Assembly: GCA_964398655.1 (NCBI GenBank)
Contig: CAYNNG010000006.1
Coordinates: 4,252 to 68,251 of the forward strand
Origin: SFFI01 sp964398655
GTDB taxonomy: Bacteria; Bacillota; Clostridia; Saccharofermentanales; DTU023
Reading direction: 5' to 3'
Length of the DNA: 64,000 nucleotides
Numbering within the stretch: position 1 is the stretch's first letter; the number at the start of each line of letters is the position of its first letter. Of the stretch, positions 8,018-17,074 are shown one piece after another. The notes beneath the pieces were generated by a model. That model was not told the DNA's origin, searched no databases, and saw only the letters and a program-made list of their open reading frames with translations. The translations under genes and the position numbers were made by a program.

Positions 8018-9379
8018 CTATTTCTGCGCGCTTTGCGCCGCGAGGTTGGCTTTTTCTTCTTCCCAAAGTTCATCGGCCTTGGGGGCCCAAGCTAGGGCGT
8101 AGTCGTCGCACTTGGCGCAGAGGTGGTCGACGTCTTCTTTTTCCAGAATGTCGGTGGATGCGGCACCGGTCTTATGCACGATTTCCCGCAGGAGCTTGGG
8201 ATTTTCCAGCATGGGGCAGGGCCGCAGCATGTTTTTATTAAAGGGCTGGCCTTCCTTGTAGGCCATGAAGAGCGGGGAATGCAGGGACTCAAGGAGGGTT
8301 TTCTCCCGGATATTAGAGTCGGAATAGTGGATGAAAACGCAGGGCTCAACATCTCCGTTGGCGTTGATATGCAGGTAGGCTCGGCCACCAGCAATGCAGC
8401 CACCCACGTATTGACCGTCATTTTGGAAGTCCATAAAGAAGATCTGCTTCTTGGTACGGTAACCACGGAGTGTGCGGAAGACATACTCGCGCTGCTCGGG
8501 GGTCAAGAGTAGGTCGGAAGTGGTGTCATTGCCTACGGGCATAAAGTGGAAGTACCAGGCAAATAAGGCCCCCTTGTCGATGAGGAAATCGACAAACTCT
8601 TCGCTGGTTACTGCCTTATAGTTCTGCGCAGTGTAGCAGACCGAAACGCCGAAGGGCAGCTTGTGGGCGCGGAGAATATCCATGGCCTTGATGACTTTTT
8701 GGTAGGTACCCTTGCCGCGACGGGCGTCTGTGGTTTCTTCTGAACCTTCAATGGACAGGGCGGGAACGAGGTTAGTCAGTTCCAGCATGGTATCTGCAAA
8801 TTCATCATCAATCAAGGTGCCGTTAGTAAACATGAGGAACTCGCATTCTTTGTGCTTGCGGCAGATTTCGATAATATCTTTTTTCCGGATTAGGGGCTCG
8901 CCACCGGCGAAGATATAGAAGTAGATGCCCAGTTCTTTACCTTGCTCGATAATGCTGTCGATCTCCTCAAAGGAAAGGTTGAGGCTTTTCCCGTATTCCG
9001 CGGCCCAACAGCCTACGCATTTTAGGTTACAAGCCGTAGTTGGATCCAGAAGAATAGTCCAAGGGATATTACAATTGTACTTCTCTTTAGCTTTTTTCTG
9101 AGTTTCTGCTGAGAGGAGGGAACCCATCATAAAGTTGGTGGCAAAGGTGTCAAACACCTTTTCATCCGTTTGATTGAGGATTCTCATGAGATATTTGTGA
9201 TTCTCGCTATCTATATTTGTAATCACATCCTCTATAGCGTCTACTTGTTTCGTATATTCTTTAGGTGCTATCTTGCGGGCCATTTTTATGGCTTTTTCCA
9301 TATTGGCCTGAGGCTCCTTATGGATATAGCTCAAGACTTGCTGAAATCCCCACAACTTTAAACTGTCTGTAAAACTCAT
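8018..9379 (-). CDS. Radical SAM protein with SPASM-like Cys-rich C terminus
   Basis: 453 residues from ATG 9377-9379, placed 9 bp after GGAGGGAG; an upstream GTG is inside that Shine-Dalgarno. About 120 residues of helical N terminus precede the radical SAM core, which opens with DPTTACNLKCVGCWA (CxxxCxxC binding the 4Fe-4S cluster that cleaves SAM) and has the GGEPL motif for SAM binding. Behind the barrel come Cys in GGCIAGG, VEPCVFIH, RPCPMLENP and LCAKCDDYA, a pattern like the auxiliary-cluster SPASM/twitch domains used on peptide substrates or in enzyme activation. No precursor peptide or partner gene lies next to it, so the substrate is unknown. It is transcribed alone, with its own strong terminator. 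Confidence 0.85.
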   Translation of the reverse strand: MSFTDSLKLWGFQQVLSYIHKEPQANMEKAIKMARKIAPKEYTKQVDAIEDVITNIDSENHKYLMRILNQTDEKVFDTFATNFMMGSLLSAETQKKAKEKYNCNIPWTILLDPTTACNLKCVGCWAAEYGKSLNLSFEEIDSIIEQGKELGIYFYIFAGGEPLIRKKDIIEICRKHKECEFLMFTNGTLIDDEFADTMLELTNLVPALSIEGSEETTDARRGKGTYQKVIKAMDILRAHKLPFGVSVCYTAQNYKAVTSEEFVDFLIDKGALFAWYFHFMPVGNDTTSDLLLTPEQREYVFRTLRGYRTKKQIFFMDFQNDGQYVGGCIAGGRAYLHINANGDVEPCVFIHYSDSNIREKTLLESLHSPLFMAYKEGQPFNKNMLRPCPMLENPKLLREIVHKTGAASTDILEKEDVDHLCAKCDDYALAWAPKADELWEEEKANLAAQSAQK

Positions 9380-9773
9380 ATCTCTTTCTCCCTCCACTAG
9401 TGTGAATGTTTTGCTTAGGTAATAAATTATCGCGGCTAGCGATCAAGCCAGCCGCGAAATTGCTATATAAGCTCAGACTATCAGTCTTCGGGAATATGTA
9501 CAATATATTAAGCTAAATTTAGTGCTGATTTAGTTACATTGAAAGATAATTGGTGTAATTTACCAGTATTCCACAAGCGTCAAATTTACTTGAAGCGCCA
9601 AAGGTACTTGCGCCTAACACTCAATTTGTTAGTAAGAGTTAAACTCACCCGCGCTTAATTTATTAAATAAAAACTCCCGCAGCCATTGTGGGATTGCTGC
9701 GGGAGTTTATTAATGTGAATAAGAGGCTTGACCTATAAATTAAGAAGTTTTAGCCGAGACGTTTTCGCTAGCT
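9380..9773. other. Spacer upstream of the radical SAM gene
   Basis: A 394-bp AT-rich spacer without a gene. It contains an imperfect hairpin TCGCGGCT (9430-9437) with AGCCGCGA (9450-9457) in the presumed 5' leader of the radical SAM transcript, and the terminator of the LPXTG gene (9671-9708). Confidence 0.5.
9671..9708 (-). terminator. Terminator of the LPXTG protein gene
   Basis: The 13-bp stem AAACTCCCGCAGC (9671-9683) with GCTGCGGGAGTTT (9696-9708) is followed on the minus strand by TTTTTATTTAAT. It lies about 65 bp after the stop of the LPXTG gene. Confidence 0.85.
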
Positions 9774-11069
9774 TTAGCCGAGGCGCTTTTTCTGAATAAG
9801 CGCCAGGCAGCCGAGCCCAACCAGGGTCAAGCTTAGACTCCAGCCCAGGTAATCCTTCTCTCCGGTAGCCGGCAGACTGGTGATTTTGCCTTTAGGCACA
9901 GGCTCACCTTGGTACTGGTTGGTGAAGTAAGCCGTGCTGGTGTTGGCCTTTTGTCCATTCTTATACATGGTCCGGTCAACCGCCAGATGCCCGTCTTGCA
10001 TATACACGTGGTCAATGAAGGTGTAGACATCTTTGGAGTAGATGTATTTACCATCGCCCGCGGCCAGCTCCTGGATTTTATATTCGTAGAAACCCGGCTG
10101 GGTGTAGGTTATCTGACCGGTCGAGGCCGTGCCTTCGCCGGAAATCTGGACTNNNNNNNNNNNNNNNNNNNNNNNNNNNNNNNNNNNNNNNNNNNNNNNN
10201 NNNNNNNNNNNNNNNNNNNNNNNNNNNNNNNNNNNNNNNNNNNNNNNNNNNNCTGGGTGTAGGTTATCTGACCGGTCGAGGCCGTGCCTTCGCCGGAAAT
10301 CTGGACTGGCCCTGAGGCAGGGGCAGGGAATTGGGTTCTGGCCTGGGGTAGGCCGGGTCTGGCTTATAAGAGACGGGTTCAATCCGGAAAGTAAAGAGGT
10401 CAGGGGTTTCCGGCTGCCCGCCCGTAACCTTCTTGAACACGATAGGGGAGGAGACCGTCACACTCGGCGGGGGAGGAGTGTTAGGTTCTGATTCGGTGGG
10501 TTCAGTGGGTTTGCTAGGTTCCGTCGGTTCTGTAGGCTCCGTGGGTTTGCTCTCCTCGGGGACGGGAGTGCTAGTGATAATGAAGCCATCATTTTGGTTG
10601 CCAGCAATTTTCGATGTGTAGCCACTAACGGCTACCTCTTTGACAAAATACTCTATGGGCGATCCGTCATTTTCCTGGGGCAAATCTTTGAAGGTATATT
10701 TCCATGCATTGCTCTCGTTTGCTGATCATCTAAATCACCAGTGGTGCCAGCGCTTTCTGCCTCTTTATTTTCCATTGCTTCTGAGCTTCCAGCGACAGGT
10801 GCTGCTTGTTCATCTAGTTGCTCAACTGGCTTCTTATCAGCTTGATCATGGTGCTTAAATAGATCTTGCGCATAGCTCAATTGCAGGATAGAAAGTTCAA
10901 AACTTAACTTATGACCTTCAATACTGGAGTTATCGTTGAAGTCATCGCCCGTATCTTCCTCTGCATTCACCAGCAGGTTTGGCAGCAAGACGCTGCTTAA
11001 TATTACCAATAATAGCAGGAGGGAGAATATTCTTTTCTGCAATTTCTTGATATTCAGCTTCCTTTTCAT
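9774..11069 (-). pseudogene. LPXTG-anchored pilin-like surface protein, frameshifted
   Basis: Starts at ATG 11067-11069, 7 bp after GGAGG. A signal peptide (RIFSLLLLLVILSSVLL, cut after VNA) is followed by about 90 residues. The frame then breaks near 10720 and resumes in the next frame with NAWKYTFKDLPQENDG and YFVKEVAVSGYTSKI, the second half of a Cna_B-type domain whose first half is missing. Next come a Pro/Thr/Glu linker (KPTEPTEPTEP) and a second pilin-like domain (VFKKVTGGQPETPDLFTF, then GQITYTQPGFYEYKIQE, as in FctA/Spy0128 pilins). The protein ends with SLPATGEKD, a hydrophobic helix and KKRLG, a sortase signal. There is another frame change near 10325 and an artificial gap. Probably once a pilus backbone or adhesin; no sortase is nearby. 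Sequencing errors could account for part of the damage. Confidence 0.75.
10153..10252. other. Artificial assembly gap (100 N)
   Basis: The 55 bases before the gap (10098-10152) are identical to the 55 bases after it (10253-10307). The contig ends overlap, so nothing is missing and the duplication is false. Confidence 0.92.
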
Positions 11070-11351
11070 GTTATTTCCTCCGATTATTTTTATATCCATG
11101 AAATAACATAACTGACCTTTGTTAAATGCTGATATCCTACAAGAGACGTGATTGTTACAATTTAAATGTTTTTGTACTTAAACGCTAGTTGTTTGCATTA
11201 AATGATGTTTTATTTGATCTGCTTAAAGATAAGTGGCAATTTATTGTGCCTGGTTTGAGGATTTGATTCTTGTAACTAAAACTGATTGCATTCCCCGCAA
11301 ATCAGATCTGTATTTTTTTGTTTATCTCTCAAACTACTTGTGCGCAAAAAA

Positions 11352-11373
11352 GAGGGCAGGATTTCCTGCCCTC
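11352..11373 (-). terminator. Terminator with T6 tract
   Basis: GAGGGCAGG and its complement with a 4-base loop, followed on the minus strand by TTTTTT. It follows a coding remnant, not an intact gene. Confidence 0.8.
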
Positions 11374-11523
11374 AGAGAATTAACTAGGAATTGTGTCCCG
11401 CCCCCTACTCCATGGCCTGGCTGTTGGGGACTTAGTTGATGAAGAGGTACCGGTTGCCGTTGTGGACGGGGAAGGATTCGACAATGGCGATGAGGCCGTC
11501 GACAATAGTTGGCAGATATTATT

Positions 11524-11553
11524 AAGGCGTCTCTTCGGCTGAAGAGACGCCTT
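11524..11553 (-). terminator. Hairpin after ftsH
   Basis: 13-bp perfect stem AAGGCGTCTCTTC with loop GGCT (plus-strand reading), 15 bp after the ftsH stop. The tail is only AATAATATC, so it is a modest intrinsic terminator. Confidence 0.65.
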
Positions 11554-11568
11554 GTAACCGTTGTTATT

Positions 11569-13422
11569 TTACTGGGCCAGAATCTCCATAAATTCCTCAC
11601 CTGTAATGGTTTCTGCCTGGTAGAGGTGGTCGGCCAGCTGGTCTAGTTTATCTCGGTTGTCGATCATGACCTGCTTGGCTTTGGCGTAGGAGGAGCTAAT
11701 GATCTGCATGACCTCCTGGTCTACCTGGTAGCTGGTTTCCGGCGAACAGGTCATCTGACCTTGGCCGCCCAAATACTGACTGCCTCCGGACTCTAGCTGC
11801 ATCATGCCGAACTTGTCGGACATGCCGTAGCGGGTGACCATCTGCTTGGCGAGCTGGGTGGCTTTTTCGATATCGTTGGCCGCTCCGGTGGTAATCTCTC
11901 CAAAGACAACTTCTTCCGCGGCCCGGCCGCCGACCAGGGTTTCAATCTGGTTCAGGGCATCGGTCCGGGACATGAGGACCTTTTCGTTTTCTTCTACCTG
12001 CATGGTGTAGCCCAGGGCCCCTGAAGTACGGGGCACAATGGTGATCTTGGTAACGGGGGCCGAGCCCTTCTGCAGGGCGGCTACCAGGGCGTGGCCGATT
12101 TCGTGGTAGGAGACGATCTTCTTCTCCTCGTCCGACATGATGGAGTTCTTCTTTTGAGCGCCGGCGATCACGGTCTCGATGGATTCCACCAGGTCTTCCG
12201 TAGTGACTTTGTCGCGGCCATGGCGGACCGCCCGCAGGGCTGCCTCGTTAACCATATTGGCTACATCGGCCCCGGAGGCGCCGGAGGTCATCCGGGCGAT
12301 CAAGTTGTAGTCGATGGGATCGGCGGTTTGGACCCGGCGCAGGTGGACTTTAAGGATATCTTCCCGGCCTTGGAGGTCAGGCAGTTCCATGCGGACCTGG
12401 CGGTCGAAACGTCCCGGACGGAGCAGGGCGGGGTCTAGAACTTCTGGTCGGTTGGTCGCGGCTAGGATAATAACCCCCTTATTGGCGCCAAAGCCGTCCA
12501 TCTCCGTTAAGAGCTGGTTGAGGGTCTGCTCGCGTTCGTCGTTGGTGGACATCTGGTTGTCGCGCGACTTACCAATGGTGTCGATTTCGTCGATAAAGAC
12601 AATGCAAGGCGCGTGCTTGCCGGCTTCTTCAAAGAGGTCGCGGACCTTGGCGGCACCTCGGCCGACAAACATTTCAACAAACTCGGATCCGGAGATGGAG
12701 TAGAAGGGGACATGGGCTTCGCCGGCTACGGCCTTGGCGATCAAGGTTTTACCGGTGCCCGGAGGGCCTACAAGGAGGACGCCCTTAGGGCACTGGGCGC
12801 CGACTTTTTGGTACTTCTCGGGCTGGTTCAAGTAGTCAATAATTTCCTGCAGAGACTCCTTGGCTTCCTCCTGGCCCGCCACATCGGCGAAAGTTTTTTC
12901 GCCCTCTTCCGGCTGGTAGAGCTTGGCTCCGGACTTGCCGTAAATATTCAGGCCCGAAGCTCCCATGCGGCCCATCATACGTTTGTTCATCATATGGCCG
13001 AGCCAGAAGAAGATGAGGATAGGCAGGATGTAGGAGGCGAGGATGCTGAGGAAGATGCTGGGTGTTTCGGGGATTTCCGCGGCAAAATCGACATTTTGCT
13101 CTTCCAGACGTTTGACCAGGCTGGGGTCATCTACCAGGCCCGTTTTGTAAATCTGGTCATGACCGTTTTTCTTAGCCTCGTAGAGGATTTGCGTGTCGGA
13201 GATGCTGACTTTGGAAACCTCGCCCTTGTCCAGCTGGGTGAGAAATTCGGAATAGCTGGCGAGCTCAATTTGCTTGCCTTCCATGACCGGCATAACCAGG
13301 GTATTGAATAAAACAACAATAATTAGTACAACAAAATAGTAATAAAACAAAGACTTCCGGGGACGCCGGGGCGGCTCGCCCTGGGGATCCTGTGAGAAGT
13401 GTTGAAAGTTATTTTCTGCCAT
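11569..13422 (-). CDS. ftsH: ATP-dependent zinc metalloprotease FtsH
   Basis: 617 residues from ATG 13420-13422, directly after AGAGGAGGAGTT. FtsH is a membrane-anchored hexameric AAA+ protease that degrades misfolded membrane proteins and regulators. An N-terminal helix (residues about 22-42, YYYFVVLIIVVLFNTLV) and a second (IFLSILASYILPILIFFWLG) bracket a small periplasm-side domain. The AAA module shows Walker A GPPGTGKT, Walker B IVFIDEIDTIG and the second region of homology with RPGRFDRQV. The protease site is HEIGHALVAAL, with the third zinc ligand expected in the downstream acidic region. The C terminus stops shortly after the protease domain, shorter than in some relatives. HflK and HflC, its usual modulators in proteobacteria, are encoded at 47.7-49.8 kb. 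Confidence 0.97.
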   Translation of the reverse strand: MAENNFQHFSQDPQGEPPRRPRKSLFYYYFVVLIIVVLFNTLVMPVMEGKQIELASYSEFLTQLDKGEVSKVSISDTQILYEAKKNGHDQIYKTGLVDDPSLVKRLEEQNVDFAAEIPETPSIFLSILASYILPILIFFWLGHMMNKRMMGRMGASGLNIYGKSGAKLYQPEEGEKTFADVAGQEEAKESLQEIIDYLNQPEKYQKVGAQCPKGVLLVGPPGTGKTLIAKAVAGEAHVPFYSISGSEFVEMFVGRGAAKVRDLFEEAGKHAPCIVFIDEIDTIGKSRDNQMSTNDEREQTLNQLLTEMDGFGANKGVIILAATNRPEVLDPALLRPGRFDRQVRMELPDLQGREDILKVHLRRVQTADPIDYNLIARMTSGASGADVANMVNEAALRAVRHGRDKVTTEDLVESIETVIAGAQKKNSIMSDEEKKIVSYHEIGHALVAALQKGSAPVTKITIVPRTSGALGYTMQVEENEKVLMSRTDALNQIETLVGGRAAEEVVFGEITTGAANDIEKATQLAKQMVTRYGMSDKFGMMQLESGGSQYLGGQGQMTCSPETSYQVDQEVMQIISSSYAKAKQVMIDNRDKLDQLADHLYQAETITGEEFMEILAQ

Positions 13423-13753
13423 AACTCCTCCTCTAACTTGCTTCTGTGGGATGGGGCAAGTCATATGAATTAGCTTTTTACCCATTATAGGTAAAGGGAA
13501 TTATCTTCATTGTAACGTAGGAATTGTATAATTTAAGTGCACAATAATTAAAAAATGTGAGAGAAGAATTGACTTCCGCTAACTTGACCTAGTCTTGGGT
13601 CTAAAGGCAATATTAACAGGTAAGCACTACTAATTAGCCTTAAGCTCTAGCATTAAGCTTTAGAATAGAGCTTTAGTCTTAATCCTTAGTTCTAATCCCG
13701 CTCAGCTGTCCAGCTGGCGGCTTAGCTATGAGGGCTTATCTATAGGAGGGAAC
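13423..13753. other. Divergent promoter spacer ftsH / DUF362 gene
   Basis: A 331-bp AT-rich spacer between divergent genes. A TATAAT is present at 13527-13532 without a good -35 at proper distance. The stretch 13638-13690 contains several near-copies of TTAAGCTYTAG in succession. No gene is seen. Confidence 0.4.
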
Positions 13754-14872
13754 ATGTCACAGGAAAAATCTCAGGTATATTTTACCGACTTTCGCACCAC
13801 CCTAGAGGAAAACGTGCCGGACAAATTGTCCAAACTTATCCGTCAGGCAGGCTTGGACCAAATTAACTTTCATAAGAAATTTACGGCGATCAAGATGCAC
13901 TTTGGCGAGCCGGGCAACCTGGCCTTCCTGCGGCCTAACTACGCCAAGGTCGTGGCTGACGAGGTGAAAAGGCTGGAGGGCATTCCGTTCTTGACCGACT
14001 GCAACACCCTCTATGTAGGCCGCCGTAAGAACGCCCTCGAGCACCTGGGCGCAGCGCAGGAGAATGGTTTCAGTGTCTTATCCACTGGCTGCCAAATCCT
14101 CATCGGCGATGGCCTCAAGGGTACAGACGAGCGCGAAGTGCCTCTGGAGGGCGAACATATTAAGCACATTAAGACCGCGAAAATCGGCACAGCCATCATG
14201 GACGCGGATGTATTTATCTCCTTGAGCCACTTTAAGGGCCATGAATCCACAGGCTTTGGCGGCGCGATTAAGAACATCGGCATGGGCTGCGGGTCCCGGG
14301 CTGGCAAGATGGAAATGCACTACGGAGGCAAGCCGGAAGTCAACCAGGACAACTGCGTAGCCTGCGCCAGCTGCTTCCGCAATTGTGCCCACGGAGCCAT
14401 TTCTTTCCCCAATAAGAAGGCCTTTATCGATATCAACAAATGTGTGGGCTGCGGCCGCTGCATTGGCTCCTGCAACTACGATGCCATCCACCCCATCGAC
14501 AGCAACTCCAACACCATCTTGAACGAGCGCATGGCCGAGTACGCCTTGGCGGTTGTACAAGGACGCCCCCACTTCCATATCAGCATCATCCAAGATGTCT
14601 CGCCCTACTGCGACTGCCATTCCGAAAATGATGCCCCCATCGTTCCCGATTTGGGTATGCTGGCCTCTTTTGACCCCGTCGCCCTTGACCGGGCCTGCGC
14701 CGACCTCGTCAACGCCGCTTCTCCACTGCCCAACTCTAAACTGGCCGAGAGCAAGGAAGACCTGCACGACCACTTCAAAAATATGTTCCCCGACACCGAC
14801 TGGGAAACCTGCCTCAGCCACGCCGAAGAGATTGGCCTGGGCACCCAAAACTACGAATTGATCAAGCTGTAG
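13754..14872 (+). CDS. DUF362 domain protein with two 4Fe-4S clusters
   Basis: 372 residues, ATG after TAGGAGGGAAC. The N-terminal two thirds is a DUF362 domain (KMHFGEPGN, LTDCNTLYVGRRKNA, SLSHFKGHESTGFGG, KNIGMGC), a family of unclear function sometimes linked to Fe-S or flavoprotein redox chemistry. In the middle is a bacterial ferredoxin-type pair of motifs: CVACASCFRNC (from about residue 201) and CVGCGRCIGSC (from about 232). A second DUF362 half with the CDCHSENDAPIVPDLG block follows. The combination is common in anaerobes. It stands alone and ends in a good terminator. The substrate cannot be read from the sequence. Confidence 0.88.
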   Translation: MSQEKSQVYFTDFRTTLEENVPDKLSKLIRQAGLDQINFHKKFTAIKMHFGEPGNLAFLRPNYAKVVADEVKRLEGIPFLTDCNTLYVGRRKNALEHLGAAQENGFSVLSTGCQILIGDGLKGTDEREVPLEGEHIKHIKTAKIGTAIMDADVFISLSHFKGHESTGFGGAIKNIGMGCGSRAGKMEMHYGGKPEVNQDNCVACASCFRNCAHGAISFPNKKAFIDINKCVGCGRCIGSCNYDAIHPIDSNSNTILNERMAEYALAVVQGRPHFHISIIQDVSPYCDCHSENDAPIVPDLGMLASFDPVALDRACADLVNAASPLPNSKLAESKEDLHDHFKNMFPDTDWETCLSHAEEIGLGTQNYELIKL

Positions 14873-14904
14873 AGTTTGGGCTCTCCGGAGTCCCATATAT
14901 CATG

Positions 14905-14939
14905 GTGCCTCTCCCCGCGGATGCGGGAGAGGCACTTTT
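14905..14939 (+). terminator. Terminator of the DUF362 gene
   Basis: 11-bp stem GTGCCTCTCCC with its complement, loop of nine, then TTTT (14936-14939). Confidence 0.85.
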
Positions 14940-15174
14940 GCTTCCTACTCTAACTTCTCCGTTACTCGGACAAATTTACAACTAATGGGTGTGCCCGTCA
15001 GCAAGTTTTCAAGTAATGGGTGGCTGCTCGAACAATTTGGCAGTTAGTGGGTGGTTTTACTGACCAAAATCCTGATGCCACCTTCCATTACTTGAAAACT
15101 TGTCGGAATATCTGAGGACTTGATTTAAGTACAGGCCTTTCCTCGCCAGACTCCTTACTTTAAAATAGATATCC
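14940..15174. repeat. Cluster of dispersed intergenic repeat units
   Basis: Three forward units of the dispersed repeat begin near 14967, 15000 and 15030, each ending TAATGGGTG or TAGTGGGTGG, spaced by about 30-33 bp. One reverse unit (CCTTCCATTACTTG) lies at 15081-15106. No gene is present. Confidence 0.7.
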
Positions 15175-16065
15175 ATGACTAGGCACCGTTACCAAGAACT
15201 GAATATCTCCGGAATCCCGGTTCAGGTCATCCGCAAGGACCACATGAAAAACCTGCGCCTCACGATCAAGGCTCCAGAGGGTAGGGTGGTAGTTTCCTGT
15301 CCTTATTATGTTTCCGATGCCCAGATTATCGACTTCGTGCAATCTCGCAGGACTTTTATTTGTGAAGCGCAGGAAAAAATTTCGCGCCAAGCACAAGAGT
15401 TGGCGGAAGCGCAAGCAGACCAGATGTTTTATACCGGTAAACTCATTGAGCTCCTGGGGGAACCCTATCTGCTTGAGCTGCAAGAATGTGAAGATGATCA
15501 AAGGGGCTATGTTCGCATCCGCAGCAAGCGGAACGCCCTGAAGGAGCTGGGGGATTATTGGCGGGGCGTGGAGGCCAAACAGGCTGCCCTGGGCATTCCT
15601 GACCTTGACCGCAAGTACGCTCCCTGGTCCAGACTGGATTGGTCAGACCTAGACCCTAAAAATCAGCCCTGGGCGTATCTATTGACCCTGCCCGTATATA
15701 CGGATACAGACTGGGAAACCCTAAATGATTGTATGCAGCAAGTTTATCGCATGATTTTAGAGCCCAGACTAAAGTTTTATACGGCGAAAGCAGAAGAGCT
15801 TACTGGCCTGAAGGCTGAGGAATATCGCTTGAAAAAGATGAAAACTCGTTGGGGGACCTGTAATGTAGAAGCCAAGCGCATTTGGCTCAGCACCAAGCTC
15901 GCAGCCTATCCTCCTCAATGCTTGGAATACATCCTCGTGCATGAACTGGTACATTTAGTCGAAAAGGACCACGGTGAGCGCTTTCAGACCTTGGTCAGCC
16001 AATATTATCCTAATTGGCGGGAAGCGGAGCTATTGCTCAATGGGCCTCGCTCGAAATTCTTGTAG
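15175..16065 (+). CDS. YgjP-like SprT-family zinc metallopeptidase (DUF45)
   Basis: 296 residues. The C-terminal half carries the YgjP/DUF45 hallmarks: KTRWGTCN, then the zinc site HELVHLVEKDHGERF (HExxH plus a downstream His, about residues 259-273) and a closing YYPNWREAEL. The N-terminal part has the typical strand-rich opening (RKDHMKNLRLTIKAPEGRV). An insert of about 50 residues (GDYWRGVEAKQAALGIPDLD and on) between the two parts makes it longer than the usual ~230-240. No good Shine-Dalgarno precedes the ATG. Often found near restriction systems, but there is none here. Confidence 0.88.
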   Translation: MTRHRYQELNISGIPVQVIRKDHMKNLRLTIKAPEGRVVVSCPYYVSDAQIIDFVQSRRTFICEAQEKISRQAQELAEAQADQMFYTGKLIELLGEPYLLELQECEDDQRGYVRIRSKRNALKELGDYWRGVEAKQAALGIPDLDRKYAPWSRLDWSDLDPKNQPWAYLLTLPVYTDTDWETLNDCMQQVYRMILEPRLKFYTAKAEELTGLKAEEYRLKKMKTRWGTCNVEAKRIWLSTKLAAYPPQCLEYILVHELVHLVEKDHGERFQTLVSQYYPNWREAELLLNGPRSKFL

Positions 16066-16176
16066 ATGGGGTTTTGCCTCTCCTTAGTGTTTCAGGAAAG
16101 TTCAATGGTGGGTAAAAGCCATTTTCAAGGAAATCCCAACTACAGGGCTCCAAAAACCAATCCAGTCTCCAGCAAC

Positions 16177-16830
16177 CTACTCTTTAATCTCCAAAATGCG
16201 GAAGTGGTTCTTGTTGAATTCAATCAAGCCGTCATCGCGCATGCGCATTAACTCCTTGGAGAGGGCGCTGCGGTCCACGTTCAAGTAGTCGGCCAGCTCC
16301 TGACGGTTGAAGGGAATATCAAATTCTCTCTTCCCGGTTTCCAGGGCTTGCGCGGACAAGTAGGCGCCCAGGCGGGAGCGGATTTTCTTGAAGGAGAGCT
16401 GGAAGGCCCGCTTGGAGAGGGCCACATTTTTGCGGGCTGACAGCAAGAGGACATTGCGCAGCAATTTGGCGTGCCAGCTGGCGTCAGCGTGGTGGCCCTG
16501 AAAAAGGCCCGCAATATCAATCATCATGATGCGGCTAGCTTCGATTGCTATGGCCTCTACCACCAGGGGCTCGCCTGTGATGGCGTAGCTCTCGCCGAAA
16601 ATCTCTCCTGGGCCCAGCTTGTTCAAGATGCTGCGACCGCCCCAGAGATTGTAGATTTCAATATTTACCCGACCGGAGAGAATTAGGCCCATATGGCTGG
16701 TTTGGTCTCCGGCGGTGAGGATTACCTCGCCCTTGTCAAAAGACCGCTCCCGCAGGCATTTGCACTTGCGCATGTCGGTATATTCATCTTTGCTTAAGCC
16801 CGCGAAAAGGGGCGAAATAATTTTTTCCAC
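16177..16830 (-). CDS. Crp/Fnr family transcription regulator
   Basis: 217 residues: an N-terminal cyclic-nucleotide-binding-like beta barrel (KGEVILTAGDQTSHMGLIL, then GPGEIFGESYAITG), a long dimer helix, and a C-terminal winged helix-turn-helix (FNRQELADYLNVDRSALSKE, about residues 173-192). Only two Cys are present (KCKC, about residues 23-25), so it cannot bind an FNR-type 4Fe-4S cluster with four Cys; the effector may be heme, a small molecule or a redox change. It is divergent from the DUF438/hemerythrin gene, and a perfect 14-bp palindrome in the shared promoter region is its most likely operator. By context it is a good candidate regulator of the hcp cluster. Confidence 0.92.
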   Translation of the reverse strand: MEKIISPLFAGLSKDEYTDMRKCKCLRERSFDKGEVILTAGDQTSHMGLILSGRVNIEIYNLWGGRSILNKLGPGEIFGESYAITGEPLVVEAIAIEASRIMMIDIAGLFQGHHADASWHAKLLRNVLLLSARKNVALSKRAFQLSFKKIRSRLGAYLSAQALETGKREFDIPFNRQELADYLNVDRSALSKELMRMRDDGLIEFNKNHFRILEIKE

Positions 16831-16988
16831 TTTGACTTTGCTCCTTTCCCAGCGCTGGAAACTGAGAGCTTAAATATATTTTGCGATACCTAAGAAATCT
16901 AACTTAAGTATGCCGAGGGCAGGCTGCAGCGGACCTTACCAGGCGGCTGCGTAACATATGAATCGGATTCGCAAGCCTTCCTTGGCTT

Positions 16989-17002
16989 GTGGTTATAACC
17001 AC
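16989..17002. promoter_or_regulatory. Crp-like palindromic operator
   Basis: GTGGTTATAACCAC is a perfect 14-bp palindrome. In the wider form TGTGG-N6-CCACG it matches the Crp consensus TGTGA-N6-TCACA at 8 of 10 positions. It lies between the divergent Crp/Fnr gene and the DUF438 gene, 73 bp before the latter's start. Confidence 0.6.
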
Positions 17003-17074
17003 GGAAGTCCTGACTTGATTTTAGTAACTTAGGGGCAGAGGAGCAAGAGAACCCCATGAATAGGAGCAGACCAT

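Larger units (their letters stand above)
11070..11568. other. Spacer with two terminators and a coding remnant
   Basis: About 500 bp. On the minus strand, between the ftsH terminator (11524-11553) and a second terminator (11352-11373), a frame reads VDGLIAIVESFPVHNGNRYL and ends at 11432-11434. It looks like the C-terminal end of a lost protein that I cannot name. The rest (11100-11340) is AT-rich and holds no gene that I can support; it would contain the promoter of the LPXTG gene. Confidence 0.4.

Noticed and set aside
13802..14896. Long frames on the minus strand opposite the DUF362 gene
   Set aside because: They are Gly/Val-rich shadows of a GC-rich gene whose plus-strand frame has clear Cys motifs and a ribosome site.
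14967..15106. CRISPR-like array from evenly spaced repeats
   Set aside because: Units vary in sequence, occur in both orientations, and are separated by only 6-9 bases, not by unique spacers of 30 bases. No cas genes are present.
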